Shown: positions 25,104 through 34,666 of the stretch, in pieces | Numbering within the stretch: position 1 is the first letter of the stretch | Layout: every line of letters starts with the position of its first letter | Assembly (NCBI GenBank): GCA_045047105.1 | Contig: JASFYQ010000063.1 | Span: 1-41,496, forward strand | Origin: JADGAU01 sp045047105 | Lineage (GTDB): Bacteria > Pseudomonadota > Gammaproteobacteria > GRL18 | Direction: 5' to 3' | Length of the DNA: 41,496 bases | Notes under the pieces: generated by a model | What the model was told of the DNA's origin: nothing | The model's database searches: none | The model's input: the letters and a program-made list of their open reading frames with translations, nothing else | Program-made: the position numbers and the translations under genes

Positions 25104-25146
25104 AATAGGCATGTTTAGTGTACCTACTGCATGCCTATTAATTTTT
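25104..25146 (+). terminator. Intrinsic terminator after the AhpD-like gene
   Basis: AATAGGCATG (25104-25113) pairs perfectly with CATGCCTATT (25130-25139). AGT/ACT pairing inside extends the stem, and AATTTTT follows at 25140-25146. It lies 45 bases after the AhpD-like stop codon. It also covers the ATG at 25111, arguing against that ATG as the start of the next gene. Confidence 0.75.
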
Positions 25147-25161
25147 AATGTGGAGAATGCA

Positions 25162-25692
25162 ATGCCTGGAAATACAAAAAAACTAGCAAAAGAACTATTG
25201 CTTTTACGTCATGCTAAATCTGATTGGAATGGACATACTAGTGACTTTAATCGACCACTAAAAAAAAGAGGAAAGTCTAATGCTAAACAAATGGGATTAT
25301 GGTTGGCAGAACAGAATTTAATTCCTGATCTAATTATTACATCCCCTGCAATTCGTGCATTACACACGGCTCAAATTATTTGTAAATTCATGCAAATTTC
25401 AGAATCCACCATTGAGCAAGAAAAACTTCTTTATTTAGCAGATGAATCAGATTGGTTAACTGTTTTATCAACAATCCCCCTCTCAATTAATAGACTTATG
25501 CTGGTTGGCCATAACCCTGGAATGGAAAACTTATTAAGTTATTTTGTACCCAATATAAAAATCCCGGAAGACGGTAAATTACTACCTACAGCAACTCTTG
25601 CTTATTTAGTAGTAAACCAACAGTGGAAATCTTTACAGAGTGAATATTACATACAAAGACCTAAAAATTTACCTGCTGCATTTCTTGAATAA
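25162..25692 (+). CDS. SixA-like histidine phosphatase
   Basis: 176 residues from the ATG at 25162, which has GGAG six bases upstream. The frame is open back to 25111, but that ATG lies inside a terminator hairpin. The histidine-phosphatase core is visible: LLLLRHAKSDW near the N-terminus, then RPLKKRGKSNAKQMG, ITSPAIRALHTAQII, and VGHNPGMENLLSYF with the second histidine. The short length and the RHAKSDW form fit the SixA subgroup, which removes phosphate from phosphohistidine proteins such as ArcB or PTS components. The specific partner is not indicated here. Confidence 0.88.
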   Translation: MPGNTKKLAKELLLLRHAKSDWNGHTSDFNRPLKKRGKSNAKQMGLWLAEQNLIPDLIITSPAIRALHTAQIICKFMQISESTIEQEKLLYLADESDWLTVLSTIPLSINRLMLVGHNPGMENLLSYFVPNIKIPEDGKLLPTATLAYLVVNQQWKSLQSEYYIQRPKNLPAAFLE

Positions 25693-26057
25693 AAAAATAA
25701 TTAATCTAATCTTGTACTAGCAATAGAGTTTGTTTTTTATAATGCTGTTGAGTGTAACTGTGATATAAATTGTTTTGTGGACTGCTATGATTTAGTCTAT
25801 CTAAGGTGAATTTAAGAGGTTAAGGCGGGTTAAAGGTAAAAAGTGCTCAGGCAATTAATACTTTGGCCGATGGAATAACTAGATACTGCATAATTTTATT
25901 AACCTCTTATAATTTGTAATGTGAAATATTAGTATGTATTAATAGGCTAAATACTAAGTATTGCCATTATTCACTATTTATTGTCATTCTGCTATGCTTA
26001 CGAAAAGCAGGGCTTTTTTGTTGTATTTTATAGGTGTTAAGTATTATAGGATAATTT
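25693..26057. other. Intergenic region with a spaced perfect inverted repeat
   Basis: About 365 bases without a credible gene. TAAGAGGTTAA (25813-25823) and TTAACCTCTTA (25899-25909) are exact reverse complements 75 bases apart. TATAAT occurs at 25738-25743 and at 25908-25913, both without a good -35. Close to the chemoreceptor gene, AAAAGC (26003-26008) and GCTTTT (26012-26017) form a small stem followed by TT, a terminator-like shape. A riboswitch class could not be recognised. Confidence 0.5.
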
Positions 26058-28094
26058 ATGAAAATTCGAACGAAACTGATTTTAATGTTACTAGCTCCAC
26101 TGATAGGTTTATTATATTTCTCTGTAGAAAATATCAGCCTGAATTACGCAAAAAATACCAACCTGATCAAATTAGAACAACTGGCCCATCTGGGGACTAA
26201 GCTCAGCGCTATGGTTCATGAACTACAAAAAGAGCGTGGAATGACAGCGGGTTTTATTGGAAGCAAAGGAAATAAGTTCTCTGAAAAACTCCCGCAACAA
26301 CGTAAAAATACAGATAAAAGGCACTTAGAATTAAGTGAGTTCATAAATAATTTTGAAGTTAAAAATTATGCAGCTAAACTAAGTTCTCAATTAAATAGAG
26401 CGCAACAAATGCTTGCTCAGCTGGGTAATAAACGCCAATCAGTTTCTGCTCTTTCAATTACTACTAAACAGGCAATTGGATTTTATACCAACACTAACGC
26501 ATTATTATTGGGAATTGTTGAACTATTACCCAGCCTTTCTGAAAGTGGAGCAATCAGTACTCAGGCCGCAGCTTATATCAGTTTTTTACAGGGTAAGGAA
26601 CGTGCTGGTATAGAACGAGCTGTTATGACCAGTACTTTTGCGGCAAATAAATTTGCTGATGGAATATATACTAAATTTTTACAATTGGTTAATCAGCAAG
26701 ATACCTATATGAATGTTTTTTTAGCCTTTTCCTCTGCGGATGTAATATCTAATTACCAACAAAAAATGTCAGCTTCAGAAGTGGCAGAAGTAGAGCGAAT
26801 GCGAGCTTTAGCTGTTTCAAAAGCCATTACTGGAGATTTTAATATTGATCCTGATTACTGGTTTAAGACTATTACTGCTAAAATAAATTTACTTAAAAAT
26901 CAGGAAGATGATCTATCTAAAGCGATGATACTGAATACTACAGTACTCAGAGAGCAATCTACCCAACAATTATATATTGCTATAATTGTAAGTCTTTTTG
27001 CGTTTGTAACTGCGGTTATTTTAGGTTGGTGGGTGACCAGAAGTATTTTATTTGCCTTAGGTGGAGAGCCAGATGAATTACGAGAAGTGGCTCAAACTAT
27101 TGCATCCGGTGACTTAACTCAAGCAATTAATAAAAATGCCGTGGCTAATTCTCTCTATGCTGCAATGTCATTGATGCAATATAAGCTTATTGAAATAGTT
27201 TCAGATATAAAATCTACGGCCAGACATATTTCTCAGGGCTCTTCTCATTTAACACAAAGTGTTCAAGATTTATCCTCTGGAGCTTCAGAGCAAGCAGCGA
27301 GTGTAGAGCAAACCTCTTCATCACTAGAACAAATGAGTGCCAATGTTAGTCAGAATGCTGACAATGCTAAACAGACCGAAAAAATGGCAGAGGGTGTTGC
27401 AATACAAGCGCAAGAAGGTGGAACGGCAGTTAAAGAAACAGTGCAGGCAATGAAAGAAATTGCTGAAAAAATTGGCATTATTGAAGATATAGCTTATCAG
27501 ACCAACTTATTAGCATTAAATGCTGCTATTGAAGCAGCCCGAGCAGGAGAGCATGGAAAAGGTTTTGCTGTAGTTGCAGCAGAAGTAAGAAAGCTTGCAG
27601 GTCGTAGTGAAGAAGCTGCTGGAGAGATTAGCTCACTGGCTAAAAATAGTGTTTCTGTTTCTGAGAAAGCAGGAGGACTTTTAGATGAAATTGTACCCAG
27701 CATCCAAAAAACAGCTGATTTAGTGCAAGAAATTACCGCATCCAGTGAAGAACAGTCCAGTGGTATTAATGAAATTAACGCTGCTATGACACAACTAGAT
27801 AGCGTTACTCAAAATAATGCAACTTTATCTGAAGAGCTTGCTTCAACTGCCGAGCAGATGAATGGTCAGGCTATAGCAATGGAAGAAATGATGGCATTTT
27901 TTAATATTGAAGAAAATCAGAGTCAGCAACAATCTGCTATAGTAAAAGATTCTAGTAGCCGAAGAAGTACAGAGCAAAAAACTATTGCGAGTAGAAGACC
28001 GACAAAGCAATCCAAGCCACGTCAAAATACTAGAAAAATAGTAACACATGAAGATCAATATGATGGTATTCCAGATGATTTTGAACGTTTTTAA
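26058..28094 (+). CDS. Methyl-accepting chemotaxis protein with NIT sensor domain
   Basis: 678 residues. The order is a membrane helix (about 7-24), a long helical periplasmic domain (about 40-300), a second membrane helix (about 305-327), HAMP, and a methyl-accepting signalling domain. The periplasmic part contains MVHELQKERGMTAGFIGSKG and later FLQGKERAGIERAVM, the hallmarks of the NIT domain linked to nitrate/nitrite sensing. The signalling hairpin is at about 472-514 (IIEDIAYQTNLLALNAAIEAARAGEHGKGFAVVAAEVRKLA). AGGA precedes the ATG. The cheW gene follows after 26 bases; no cheA, cheB or cheR is in the window. Nitrate as ligand is inferred from the domain family. Confidence 0.93.
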   Translation: MKIRTKLILMLLAPLIGLLYFSVENISLNYAKNTNLIKLEQLAHLGTKLSAMVHELQKERGMTAGFIGSKGNKFSEKLPQQRKNTDKRHLELSEFINNFEVKNYAAKLSSQLNRAQQMLAQLGNKRQSVSALSITTKQAIGFYTNTNALLLGIVELLPSLSESGAISTQAAAYISFLQGKERAGIERAVMTSTFAANKFADGIYTKFLQLVNQQDTYMNVFLAFSSADVISNYQQKMSASEVAEVERMRALAVSKAITGDFNIDPDYWFKTITAKINLLKNQEDDLSKAMILNTTVLREQSTQQLYIAIIVSLFAFVTAVILGWWVTRSILFALGGEPDELREVAQTIASGDLTQAINKNAVANSLYAAMSLMQYKLIEIVSDIKSTARHISQGSSHLTQSVQDLSSGASEQAASVEQTSSSLEQMSANVSQNADNAKQTEKMAEGVAIQAQEGGTAVKETVQAMKEIAEKIGIIEDIAYQTNLLALNAAIEAARAGEHGKGFAVVAAEVRKLAGRSEEAAGEISSLAKNSVSVSEKAGGLLDEIVPSIQKTADLVQEITASSEEQSSGINEINAAMTQLDSVTQNNATLSEELASTAEQMNGQAIAMEEMMAFFNIEENQSQQQSAIVKDSSSRRSTEQKTIASRRPTKQSKPRQNTRKIVTHEDQYDGIPDDFERF

Positions 28095-28120
28095 TAGGGC
28101 TTTTTATAGGAGAAAATAGA

Positions 28121-28636
28121 ATGTCCGAGCCAACAAATATTGATTTAGCAGCCGTAAAAAGTGATCAACACCTGACTTTTATTTTATCAGGTGAGGAGTT
28201 TGCTATTCCCGTAATGACTATTAAAGAAATTATTGAATACGGTTATCTGACTAATGTTCCTATGGTTCCTGACTTTATTCAGGGAGTGGTTAATTTAAGG
28301 GGTAATGTGGTACCTGTTGTTAGTTTGGCAACTAAGTTTGGACTTGAAGTTAATGCTATTGATAAACGCACCTGTATTATTATTATGGATGCTCAATTGG
28401 ATGGAGCATCTGTTGTAATGGGGGTGGTGGTTGATAAGGTGCTTCAGGTAATTGAGATCCCAGAAGAAAATATTGAGCCCGCACCTACACTTGGGGCAAC
28501 TATTCGTACTGACTTTATAAAAGGAATGGGACGGATAGATGAAAATTTTATTATTATCTTAGATGTAATACAGGTCCTGTCAGCTGAAGAAGTTGCTTTT
28601 ATGAGTTGTATGAATAATAAAGAAGCTAATAAATAA
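28121..28636 (+). CDS. cheW: Chemotaxis coupling protein CheW
   Basis: 171 residues, one CheW domain. Typical segments are LTFILSGEEFAIPVMTIKEII, PDFIQGVVNLRGNVVPVVSLATKFGL and MGVVVDKVLQVIEIPEENIEPAP. CheW links chemoreceptors to the histidine kinase CheA. AGGAG stands before the ATG, and the gene follows the chemoreceptor closely, so the pair is probably one operon feeding a chemosensory array whose kinase is elsewhere. Whether it serves flagella, pili or another output cannot be told. Confidence 0.93.
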   Translation: MSEPTNIDLAAVKSDQHLTFILSGEEFAIPVMTIKEIIEYGYLTNVPMVPDFIQGVVNLRGNVVPVVSLATKFGLEVNAIDKRTCIIIMDAQLDGASVVMGVVVDKVLQVIEIPEENIEPAPTLGATIRTDFIKGMGRIDENFIIILDVIQVLSAEEVAFMSCMNNKEANK

Positions 28637-28796
28637 TTGCTACTACTAGCGACTTATAACTCTTTTTTGAAAGTTTTGATTTCATATTAAATCCCACTAC
28701 TATTTGATTTATTGAATTATACAATATGAAATAAATCTAAAAAGCATACAACTTACTTATTTCTTTATAAAAATTACATAAATCCTTGTGTAAATC

Positions 28797-28805
28797 TGCT
28801 AGAAT
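28797..28805 (+). promoter_or_regulatory. Extended -10 promoter element before the MltF-like gene
   Basis: TGC-TAGAAT at 28797-28805 is a good extended -10 without a clear -35. It lies inside the longer reading frame that opens at 28786 and so supports the start at 28837. Confidence 0.4.
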
Positions 28806-28836
28806 TAATGATGTAAATTATTTTAAAGGTATTGTT

Positions 28837-30282
28837 ATGAATTTTTATAGTTATCAAGATGTTGATTTAAAACAAATTTTCATTGTGCTTTTTAGCTTTT
28901 TACTAATTACTTCACTCAATAAGGGGGTTATTGCTGATAGCTCTAAATTTGTTGAAAATCCAATTGATCATATAGCTAAAACTGATTTATCTGATTTTAA
29001 GCAAATGTTAAAAAGGAGATATATTCGGGCATTAATGGTTTATAGTAAAACGGATTTTTTCCTCGATAATGGAAGGGCGAAAGGCATTCAAGTTGAGTTA
29101 TTACAACAGTATGAAAAATTTCTTAATAAGGGTATTAAAAAGGAAGCAGAAAAAATTCATATTCTTTATATCCCGGTAATGTTTAGTGAACTTATTCCTG
29201 CTTTGGTTTCAGGTAAAGGAGATATTGCTGCATCACTTTTAACCATTACTGCTGAGCGAGAGCAAAAAGTTTCCTTTGCAACGGGTGGTAAAATGAGTAT
29301 CAGTGAATCTCTGATTCGTAATAAGAATGCAAAAGCAATTACTAAAATTGAAGAATTATCAGGAAAAACGCTTTATGTCTTAAGAAATAGTAGTTATGTA
29401 GAGCATTTACAACAGCTTAATCAAGATTTTAAGGCAAAAAACATAGCCCCCATTAAGATCGAACAAGGGGATAAGCATCTATTAAGTGAAGATATTTTAG
29501 AATTAGTTAATTCAGGGGTAAAAGAATATACTGTGGTGGATAACTATAAAGCAAAATTATGGGCAAAAGTTTTACCTGATATTGTAGTGCAGCAAGATAT
29601 AACCATCAGTGAAGGTAATAAGGTTGGCTGGGCAGTCAGAAAAGAAAATAAGGGTTTACAAGAGAGTTTAGCTAACTTTGCACAAAAAGTAAAAAAGGGT
29701 ACATTAATAGGCAATATGTTATTTAGCCGCTATTTTAAAAATACTCGCTGGATTAAAAATCCAAACTCTAAAAAAGAAATAGAAAAATTAAAGAAATTTT
29801 TAGTCTTATTTAAAAAATATGGGACAATGTATAAATTTGATCATCTGGCCTTATTAGCACAGGCCTATCAAGAATCTGGCTTAGATAACTCTAAAAAAAG
29901 TCATCGTGGTGCAGTTGGCATTATGCAGCTCCTTCCTTCAACAGCAGCAGATAAGAATGTAAATATTAAAGATATTAGCAGCGTAGAAGCAAATATTCAT
30001 GCGGGAGCAAAATATTTGGCCTTTGTACGTAAACGTTATTATTCTGATCCCCAAATTAATACCACTTCTCAGTTTGCTTTTTCGTGGGCTGCCTATAATG
30101 CGGGCCCTGCTAGAGTAAGACAGATGCGAGCTCTGGCAAAGAAAATGGGCTTAAATGAAAATGTTTGGTTTAATAATGTAGAAATTGCTGCAGGTAAAAT
30201 TATTGGGCGCGAGACGGTGCAATATGTTGCCCATATTTATAAATATTATATTGCCTATAAATTGGCTCCAGATGTCTATTAA
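28837..30282 (+). CDS. MltF-like solute-binding / lytic transglycosylase protein
   Basis: 481 residues from the ATG at 28837, which has AAAGG seven bases upstream. A hydrophobic signal segment (about 13-33) precedes a family-3 solute-binding-like domain (about 55-300; KGIQVELLQQYEKF, SELIPALVSGKGDIAASLLTITAEREQKVSFATG). A C-terminal SLT domain (about 330-475) follows, with the catalytic glutamate E346 in AQAYQESGLD, then GAVGIMQLLPSTA, EANIHAGAKYL and AAYNAGPARVRQMR. This is the MltF architecture, in which the binding domain regulates murein cleavage. It is not in an obvious operon with its neighbours. Confidence 0.87.
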   Translation: MNFYSYQDVDLKQIFIVLFSFLLITSLNKGVIADSSKFVENPIDHIAKTDLSDFKQMLKRRYIRALMVYSKTDFFLDNGRAKGIQVELLQQYEKFLNKGIKKEAEKIHILYIPVMFSELIPALVSGKGDIAASLLTITAEREQKVSFATGGKMSISESLIRNKNAKAITKIEELSGKTLYVLRNSSYVEHLQQLNQDFKAKNIAPIKIEQGDKHLLSEDILELVNSGVKEYTVVDNYKAKLWAKVLPDIVVQQDITISEGNKVGWAVRKENKGLQESLANFAQKVKKGTLIGNMLFSRYFKNTRWIKNPNSKKEIEKLKKFLVLFKKYGTMYKFDHLALLAQAYQESGLDNSKKSHRGAVGIMQLLPSTAADKNVNIKDISSVEANIHAGAKYLAFVRKRYYSDPQINTTSQFAFSWAAYNAGPARVRQMRALAKKMGLNENVWFNNVEIAAGKIIGRETVQYVAHIYKYYIAYKLAPDVY

Positions 30283-30350
30283 ATATTATGTAGCTAGTAT
30301 ATTAAAAGCTATGTAGTTTTCTGAATTACTTTTATAAATGGATTATAGCG

Positions 30351-31568
30351 ATGAAAAAACAGCTCTTTTTAGCTCTATCTGTATTATTCCTCTTGGCTAG
30401 TAGTCTAGCAATAATTGGCTGCAGTAAGAAGCAAGAAATACAACAAAGCATTGAAATCCGGCCAGTTAAAACAGTTATTATTAAATCGTCTGATACAGAG
30501 AGGATTAGACATTTTCCTGCTCGAGTAGATGCCAATAAAAAAGCTGAAATTGCTTTTCGTGTTTCTGGAAAAGTTGAGGGTTTATTAGTAAAGGAAGGTG
30601 ACGAGGTAAAAAAAGGAGAAGTTATAGCCAGATTAGATCCTACTGATTTTAAAATTACAGTAAGTAATAAAAATGCTTTATTTACTCGCGCTAAGAAAGA
30701 TTATCTAAGAGGTAAAAAGTTAGTCAAAGAGGGCCATATTTCTAAGATGGATTTTGACAAACTTGAATCTGTTTATCAAAGCACCCAAGCAGATTTTAGT
30801 TTAGCTAAACAGCAATTAGCCTACACGGAATTAAAAGCCCCTTTTGATGGAATTATTGCCAGACGTTATATTCAAAACTTTGAAGAAATTCAAAGTAGAC
30901 AATCGATTGTCACATTAAATGATAATGAAATTTTAGAACTTAAATTTGATTTACCAGAAAACTTAATCTTAAGTATGCAAGCAAAAGTAGGTGTTCGCTC
31001 AGTTGATGAGTCCAGATTAAAGCGTGAAATACCTATTACCGCACTCTTCCAATCTCAGCAGAACCAAGAATACCGTCTGCAATTTAAAGAGATTTCTACT
31101 AAGGCAGATGAAAAAACCCAAACATTTTCAGCTACATATACTATGAAAAGACCTGAAAATATTATTATATTGCCAGGGATGAGTGCGACAGTAAAAATTG
31201 ATTTAAGTTCAGTTCTAGCCAACCAAAAAGCTGCATTTTATTTGCCTGTTACAGCCGTTGTTGCTGATGTGAATTTAAAAGCAACCATCTGGGTGGTAGA
31301 TGAAAAAACAATGCAAGTGCAGGCCCAATCTGTGCAAGTTGCCAGTATGAAAGGTAGTCAGATTCAAATTACCCAGGGTTTAACAGAAGGGCAACGTGTT
31401 GTCATTGCAGGAGTTCCCTTTTTATATAAAGGGCTTAAAGTGAGTTTAATGAAGACAACAGAACAGGCCCGCGACAACTTTCCGCACCAACCACCCGTAA
31501 TGAATCAAAATAAGTCTTCTCAAGCCAATGAGTCCAGTGGTTCCAAAAAACCAGAGCAATCGCTATGA
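30351..31568 (+). CDS. RND efflux periplasmic adaptor lipoprotein
   Basis: 405 residues. A lipoprotein signal ends in AIIGC with C24 as the lipidated residue. The membrane-fusion-protein order follows: a lipoyl half with AEIAFRVSGKVEGLLVKEGDEVKKGEVIARLDPTDF, a coiled-coil hairpin (about 95-155), the second lipoyl half (AYTELKAPFDGIIARRYIQNFEEIQSRQSIVTL), a beta-barrel and a membrane-proximal domain. The C-terminus is a polar tail rich in Q, S and K. Its stop overlaps the pump gene in an ATGA. The substrate is unknown. Confidence 0.92.
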   Translation: MKKQLFLALSVLFLLASSLAIIGCSKKQEIQQSIEIRPVKTVIIKSSDTERIRHFPARVDANKKAEIAFRVSGKVEGLLVKEGDEVKKGEVIARLDPTDFKITVSNKNALFTRAKKDYLRGKKLVKEGHISKMDFDKLESVYQSTQADFSLAKQQLAYTELKAPFDGIIARRYIQNFEEIQSRQSIVTLNDNEILELKFDLPENLILSMQAKVGVRSVDESRLKREIPITALFQSQQNQEYRLQFKEISTKADEKTQTFSATYTMKRPENIIILPGMSATVKIDLSSVLANQKAAFYLPVTAVVADVNLKATIWVVDEKTMQVQAQSVQVASMKGSQIQITQGLTEGQRVVIAGVPFLYKGLKVSLMKTTEQARDNFPHQPPVMNQNKSSQANESSGSKKPEQSL

Positions 31569-34500
31569 ATATCGGTGAATATTCAGTAAAAAATCCTGTG
31601 GTTTCCTGGTTATTGATTATTGTTTTTTTAGCGGGTGGTTACAACGGTTTTATGCAGATGGGAAAATTGGAAGATCCCGAGTTTACCATTAAAGATGTAA
31701 AAATAATTACTTCCTACCCAGGAGCTACTGCCAAACAGGTTTATGACGAAGTCAGCTATCATATTGAAGAATCTTTGCAACTAATGCCGCAATTAAAATG
31801 GATTAAAATGTCGATTTCTCGACCAGGTTATTCAGATATTAGCGTTACTTTTAAAGACAAATACAATAAGGCCGATTTCCCTGATATTTATGATGAGGTG
31901 CGGCGAAAGATTAAAGACATGTTATATAAACTCCCTCCAGGAGCAAGTGAGCCGGTTATTGTAGATAGCTTTGCTGATGTGTATGGTGTATATCTGGCCT
32001 TAACTGGGGATGGTTATAGTTATCGGGATTTAAAAGATGCAGCCGATTTTTTGAAAACAGAATTAGTTTTAGTCGAAGGTGTTAGAAAAATTGTTATTGG
32101 TGGAAGTCAGAATGAAGTTGTTTATGTAGATATTTCTCGTCAAAGTTTAGGTGAGTTAGGTTTATCCCTGGAGTCTATAGGGCAGGTATTACAATCTCAG
32201 AATGTAGTCAGTGATGCAGGAAAGGTTCAGGTAGGGGATGAGTATTTACGTATTCAGCCTACAGGAGAATTTAAATCGGTTAAATTAATCGGTGATGTGT
32301 TAATCAGCTCGTCTGATCAAACCTTAATTTTTCTAAAAGATATTGCCACTATTCGCCGCGAATATCAGGCGGTGCCTGATTTACTGATTTACCATAATGG
32401 CAAGCCAGCACTCACTCTTGGAATTTCAATGCAATCAGGTGAAAATGTGGTTGCGGTTGGTGAAAACTTGTATCAACGTATTAATGAGATTCGCTCACTG
32501 ATCCCACTGGGAATGAACCTGGAAGTTATTTATAACCAGCCCGCAGAAGTTAAAAAGTCAGTTTCTGGTTTTATGAAAAATTTAGTTGCGGCGATAGTTA
32601 TTGTAATTCTTGTTTTACTTTTGTTTATGGGGGTACGAGTTGGTTTAATTATTGGCTCGGTGTTATTAATTACCGTAGCAGGAACTCTGTTAATAATGGA
32701 GTTATATGGAATTGATTTGCAACGTATATCCTTAGGTGCTTTGGTAATTGCCTTAGGTATGTTAGTAGACAATGCCATTGTGGTGGCAGAAGGTATGATG
32801 GTGCGAATTCAATCGGGAATGGATGCAGCTAAAGCAGCTAAAGAAGTAGTGGCTAGAAATGCAGTGGCTTTACTAGGAGGGACTATTATTGGCATTTTAG
32901 CTTTTTCTGCGATTGGATTATCTCAAGATGGCACAGGTGAGTTTACCCGCTCATTATTTTATGTCATTTTAATCTCTTTATTGCTCAGTTGGCTTACGGC
33001 AGTAAGCACCACTCCTTTATTGTGTGCACTGTTTATAAAAAAACCAGAGATAAAAGTAAATAAAAATAATTCTGAAGAACCTGAGCATAATGCTTACTCA
33101 GGTTTTTTATTTGTTTTATACCGTAATTTTTTAAAAAGAGCGATACAGGTTCGCTGGTTAACCGTCAGCATTATTGTTGCTTTATTTGCTCTCTCTATTT
33201 ATGGTTTTGGTTTTACTCGAAACGGCTTTTTCCCAGATTCGAACACCCCTATGTTTTTTGTTGAGGTATGGGAAATTGAAGGTACTGATATTAAAAAAAC
33301 CCAAGCAGATACGTTAAAAATAAGCAAATATATTCGTAGCCTGGATGGGGTGATTACAACTACAGAATTAATTGGTGGCGGAGATCAACGCTTTTCTCTG
33401 GTCTATGAGCCTAAAGAACGAAGCCAATCCTATGCTCAAATCATAGTACAAACCGAATCACAAGAGCAAATCCAGGAACTTTGGGATAAAATAGATCTGT
33501 ATCTGGAACAATACCCTCATTTAGAACCAATAATTAAACCTTTACGCATTGGGCCAGGGCGAGACAGTAAAATTGAAGCCCGCTTTAGCGGGCCTGATGC
33601 TACAGTATTACGCCATATTTCAGAACAGGCCAAAGAGATATTTCGTAATAACTCCGGCACTAAAGAAATTCGTGATGATTGGCGCCAGCCCGTTAAAATG
33701 GTAAAGCCTATTTTTAATGAACAAATTGGCAGACAATTAGGTATTAATTATGAAGATTTATCTAAAGCTTTGAAATATGCTTTTGATGGCAACCCGGTAG
33801 GTGTTTATCGGGATGGTATTCGTTTATTGCCTATTTATGCCCGGGCTCCTGATAATGAACGTGAGGATATCAGCAATATTCAAGATATTCAGGTCTGGAG
33901 CCCGGTATTGCAAACATCTGTCCCTATTGCTCAAGTGGTTAAACGCTTTGAAACGGTATGGGAAAATACCATCCTTCGAAGCAGGGATCGTCGTCAAACC
34001 ATTATTGCCTCCTGTAATCCAGAAAAGGACGTAGATTCTACCGAATTATTTGCTCGACTGCGCCCTCAGATTGAAGCAATGGAATTACCCGCAGGTTATT
34101 CACTTGTCTGGGGGGGGGAGTATGAGGACTCAAGCAATGCTTCTAGTTCATTAGCTAAGGCATTGCCAGGTGGATTTTTAATGATGATTCTAACCACTAT
34201 TTTATTGTTTGGTAAAGTCAGGCAGCCGGCTATTATATGGCTTACTGTACCGCTGGCTATTATTGGTATTACAGCAGGTTTGCTATCGCTTAATGGTGCG
34301 TTTGATTTTATGGGTTTATTAGGAGCTTTAAGTTTAATTGGATTATTAATTAAAAATGCCATTGTTCTAATCGAAGAAATTGATCAAAGTATTGACTCCG
34401 GTATTGAATCGTTTAAAGCCATACTGGACTCGGCAGTCAGTCGTATGCGGCCCGTGATGATGGCTGCCGCAACTACCATTTTAGGTATGATCCCACTATT

Positions 34501-34627
34501 GTCAGATGTGTTTTTTGTTAATATGTCCATTATTGTTATGGCGGGGCTGGCTTTTGCTACGGTTTTAACTTTGGTTTTTGTTCCTGTTTTATATGCGATT
34601 TTCTTTAATGTAAAAAGTTTAAAGTAA
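31565..34627 (+). CDS. RND efflux pump inner-membrane transporter
   Basis: 1020 residues, about the size of AcrB-type pumps, with two repeats of membrane helices and large periplasmic loops. The start GEYSVKNPVVSWLLIIVFLAGGYNGF and the SYPGATAKQVYDEV motif are typical of the HAE1-like group. The proton-relay helix contains ALGMLVDNAIVVAEGM. The second half has the conserved WGGEYEDS, GLLGALSLIGLLIKNAIVLIEEI, and RMRPVMMAAATTILGMIPLL. A run of nine G (34110-34118) encodes the W-G-G-E part. No TolC-type gene is in the window, so a channel from elsewhere is probably used. Confidence 0.94.
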   Translation: MNIGEYSVKNPVVSWLLIIVFLAGGYNGFMQMGKLEDPEFTIKDVKIITSYPGATAKQVYDEVSYHIEESLQLMPQLKWIKMSISRPGYSDISVTFKDKYNKADFPDIYDEVRRKIKDMLYKLPPGASEPVIVDSFADVYGVYLALTGDGYSYRDLKDAADFLKTELVLVEGVRKIVIGGSQNEVVYVDISRQSLGELGLSLESIGQVLQSQNVVSDAGKVQVGDEYLRIQPTGEFKSVKLIGDVLISSSDQTLIFLKDIATIRREYQAVPDLLIYHNGKPALTLGISMQSGENVVAVGENLYQRINEIRSLIPLGMNLEVIYNQPAEVKKSVSGFMKNLVAAIVIVILVLLLFMGVRVGLIIGSVLLITVAGTLLIMELYGIDLQRISLGALVIALGMLVDNAIVVAEGMMVRIQSGMDAAKAAKEVVARNAVALLGGTIIGILAFSAIGLSQDGTGEFTRSLFYVILISLLLSWLTAVSTTPLLCALFIKKPEIKVNKNNSEEPEHNAYSGFLFVLYRNFLKRAIQVRWLTVSIIVALFALSIYGFGFTRNGFFPDSNTPMFFVEVWEIEGTDIKKTQADTLKISKYIRSLDGVITTTELIGGGDQRFSLVYEPKERSQSYAQIIVQTESQEQIQELWDKIDLYLEQYPHLEPIIKPLRIGPGRDSKIEARFSGPDATVLRHISEQAKEIFRNNSGTKEIRDDWRQPVKMVKPIFNEQIGRQLGINYEDLSKALKYAFDGNPVGVYRDGIRLLPIYARAPDNEREDISNIQDIQVWSPVLQTSVPIAQVVKRFETVWENTILRSRDRRQTIIASCNPEKDVDSTELFARLRPQIEAMELPAGYSLVWGGEYEDSSNASSSLAKALPGGFLMMILTTILLFGKVRQPAIIWLTVPLAIIGITAGLLSLNGAFDFMGLLGALSLIGLLIKNAIVLIEEIDQSIDSGIESFKAILDSAVSRMRPVMMAAATTILGMIPLLSDVFFVNMSIIVMAGLAFATVLTLVFVPVLYAIFFNVKSLK

Positions 34628-34666
34628 AATATCAGGAAAAAGTTTAATTAATAGGTTTTAATAAGT

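Noticed and set aside
25111..25161. A longer N-terminus for the SixA-like protein
   Set aside because: The upstream ATG lies inside a terminator hairpin, while the ATG at 25162 has GGAG six bases upstream and starts close to the RHA motif.
25693..26057. A cyclic-di-GMP or other known riboswitch before the chemoreceptor
   Set aside because: The conserved sequence blocks of the GEMM class were looked for and not found; only a spaced inverted repeat and a small stem are present.
25961..26200. A 79-codon plus-strand frame at the beginning of the chemoreceptor gene
   Set aside because: It overlaps the true frame starting at 26058, has no ribosome-binding site and shows no domain.
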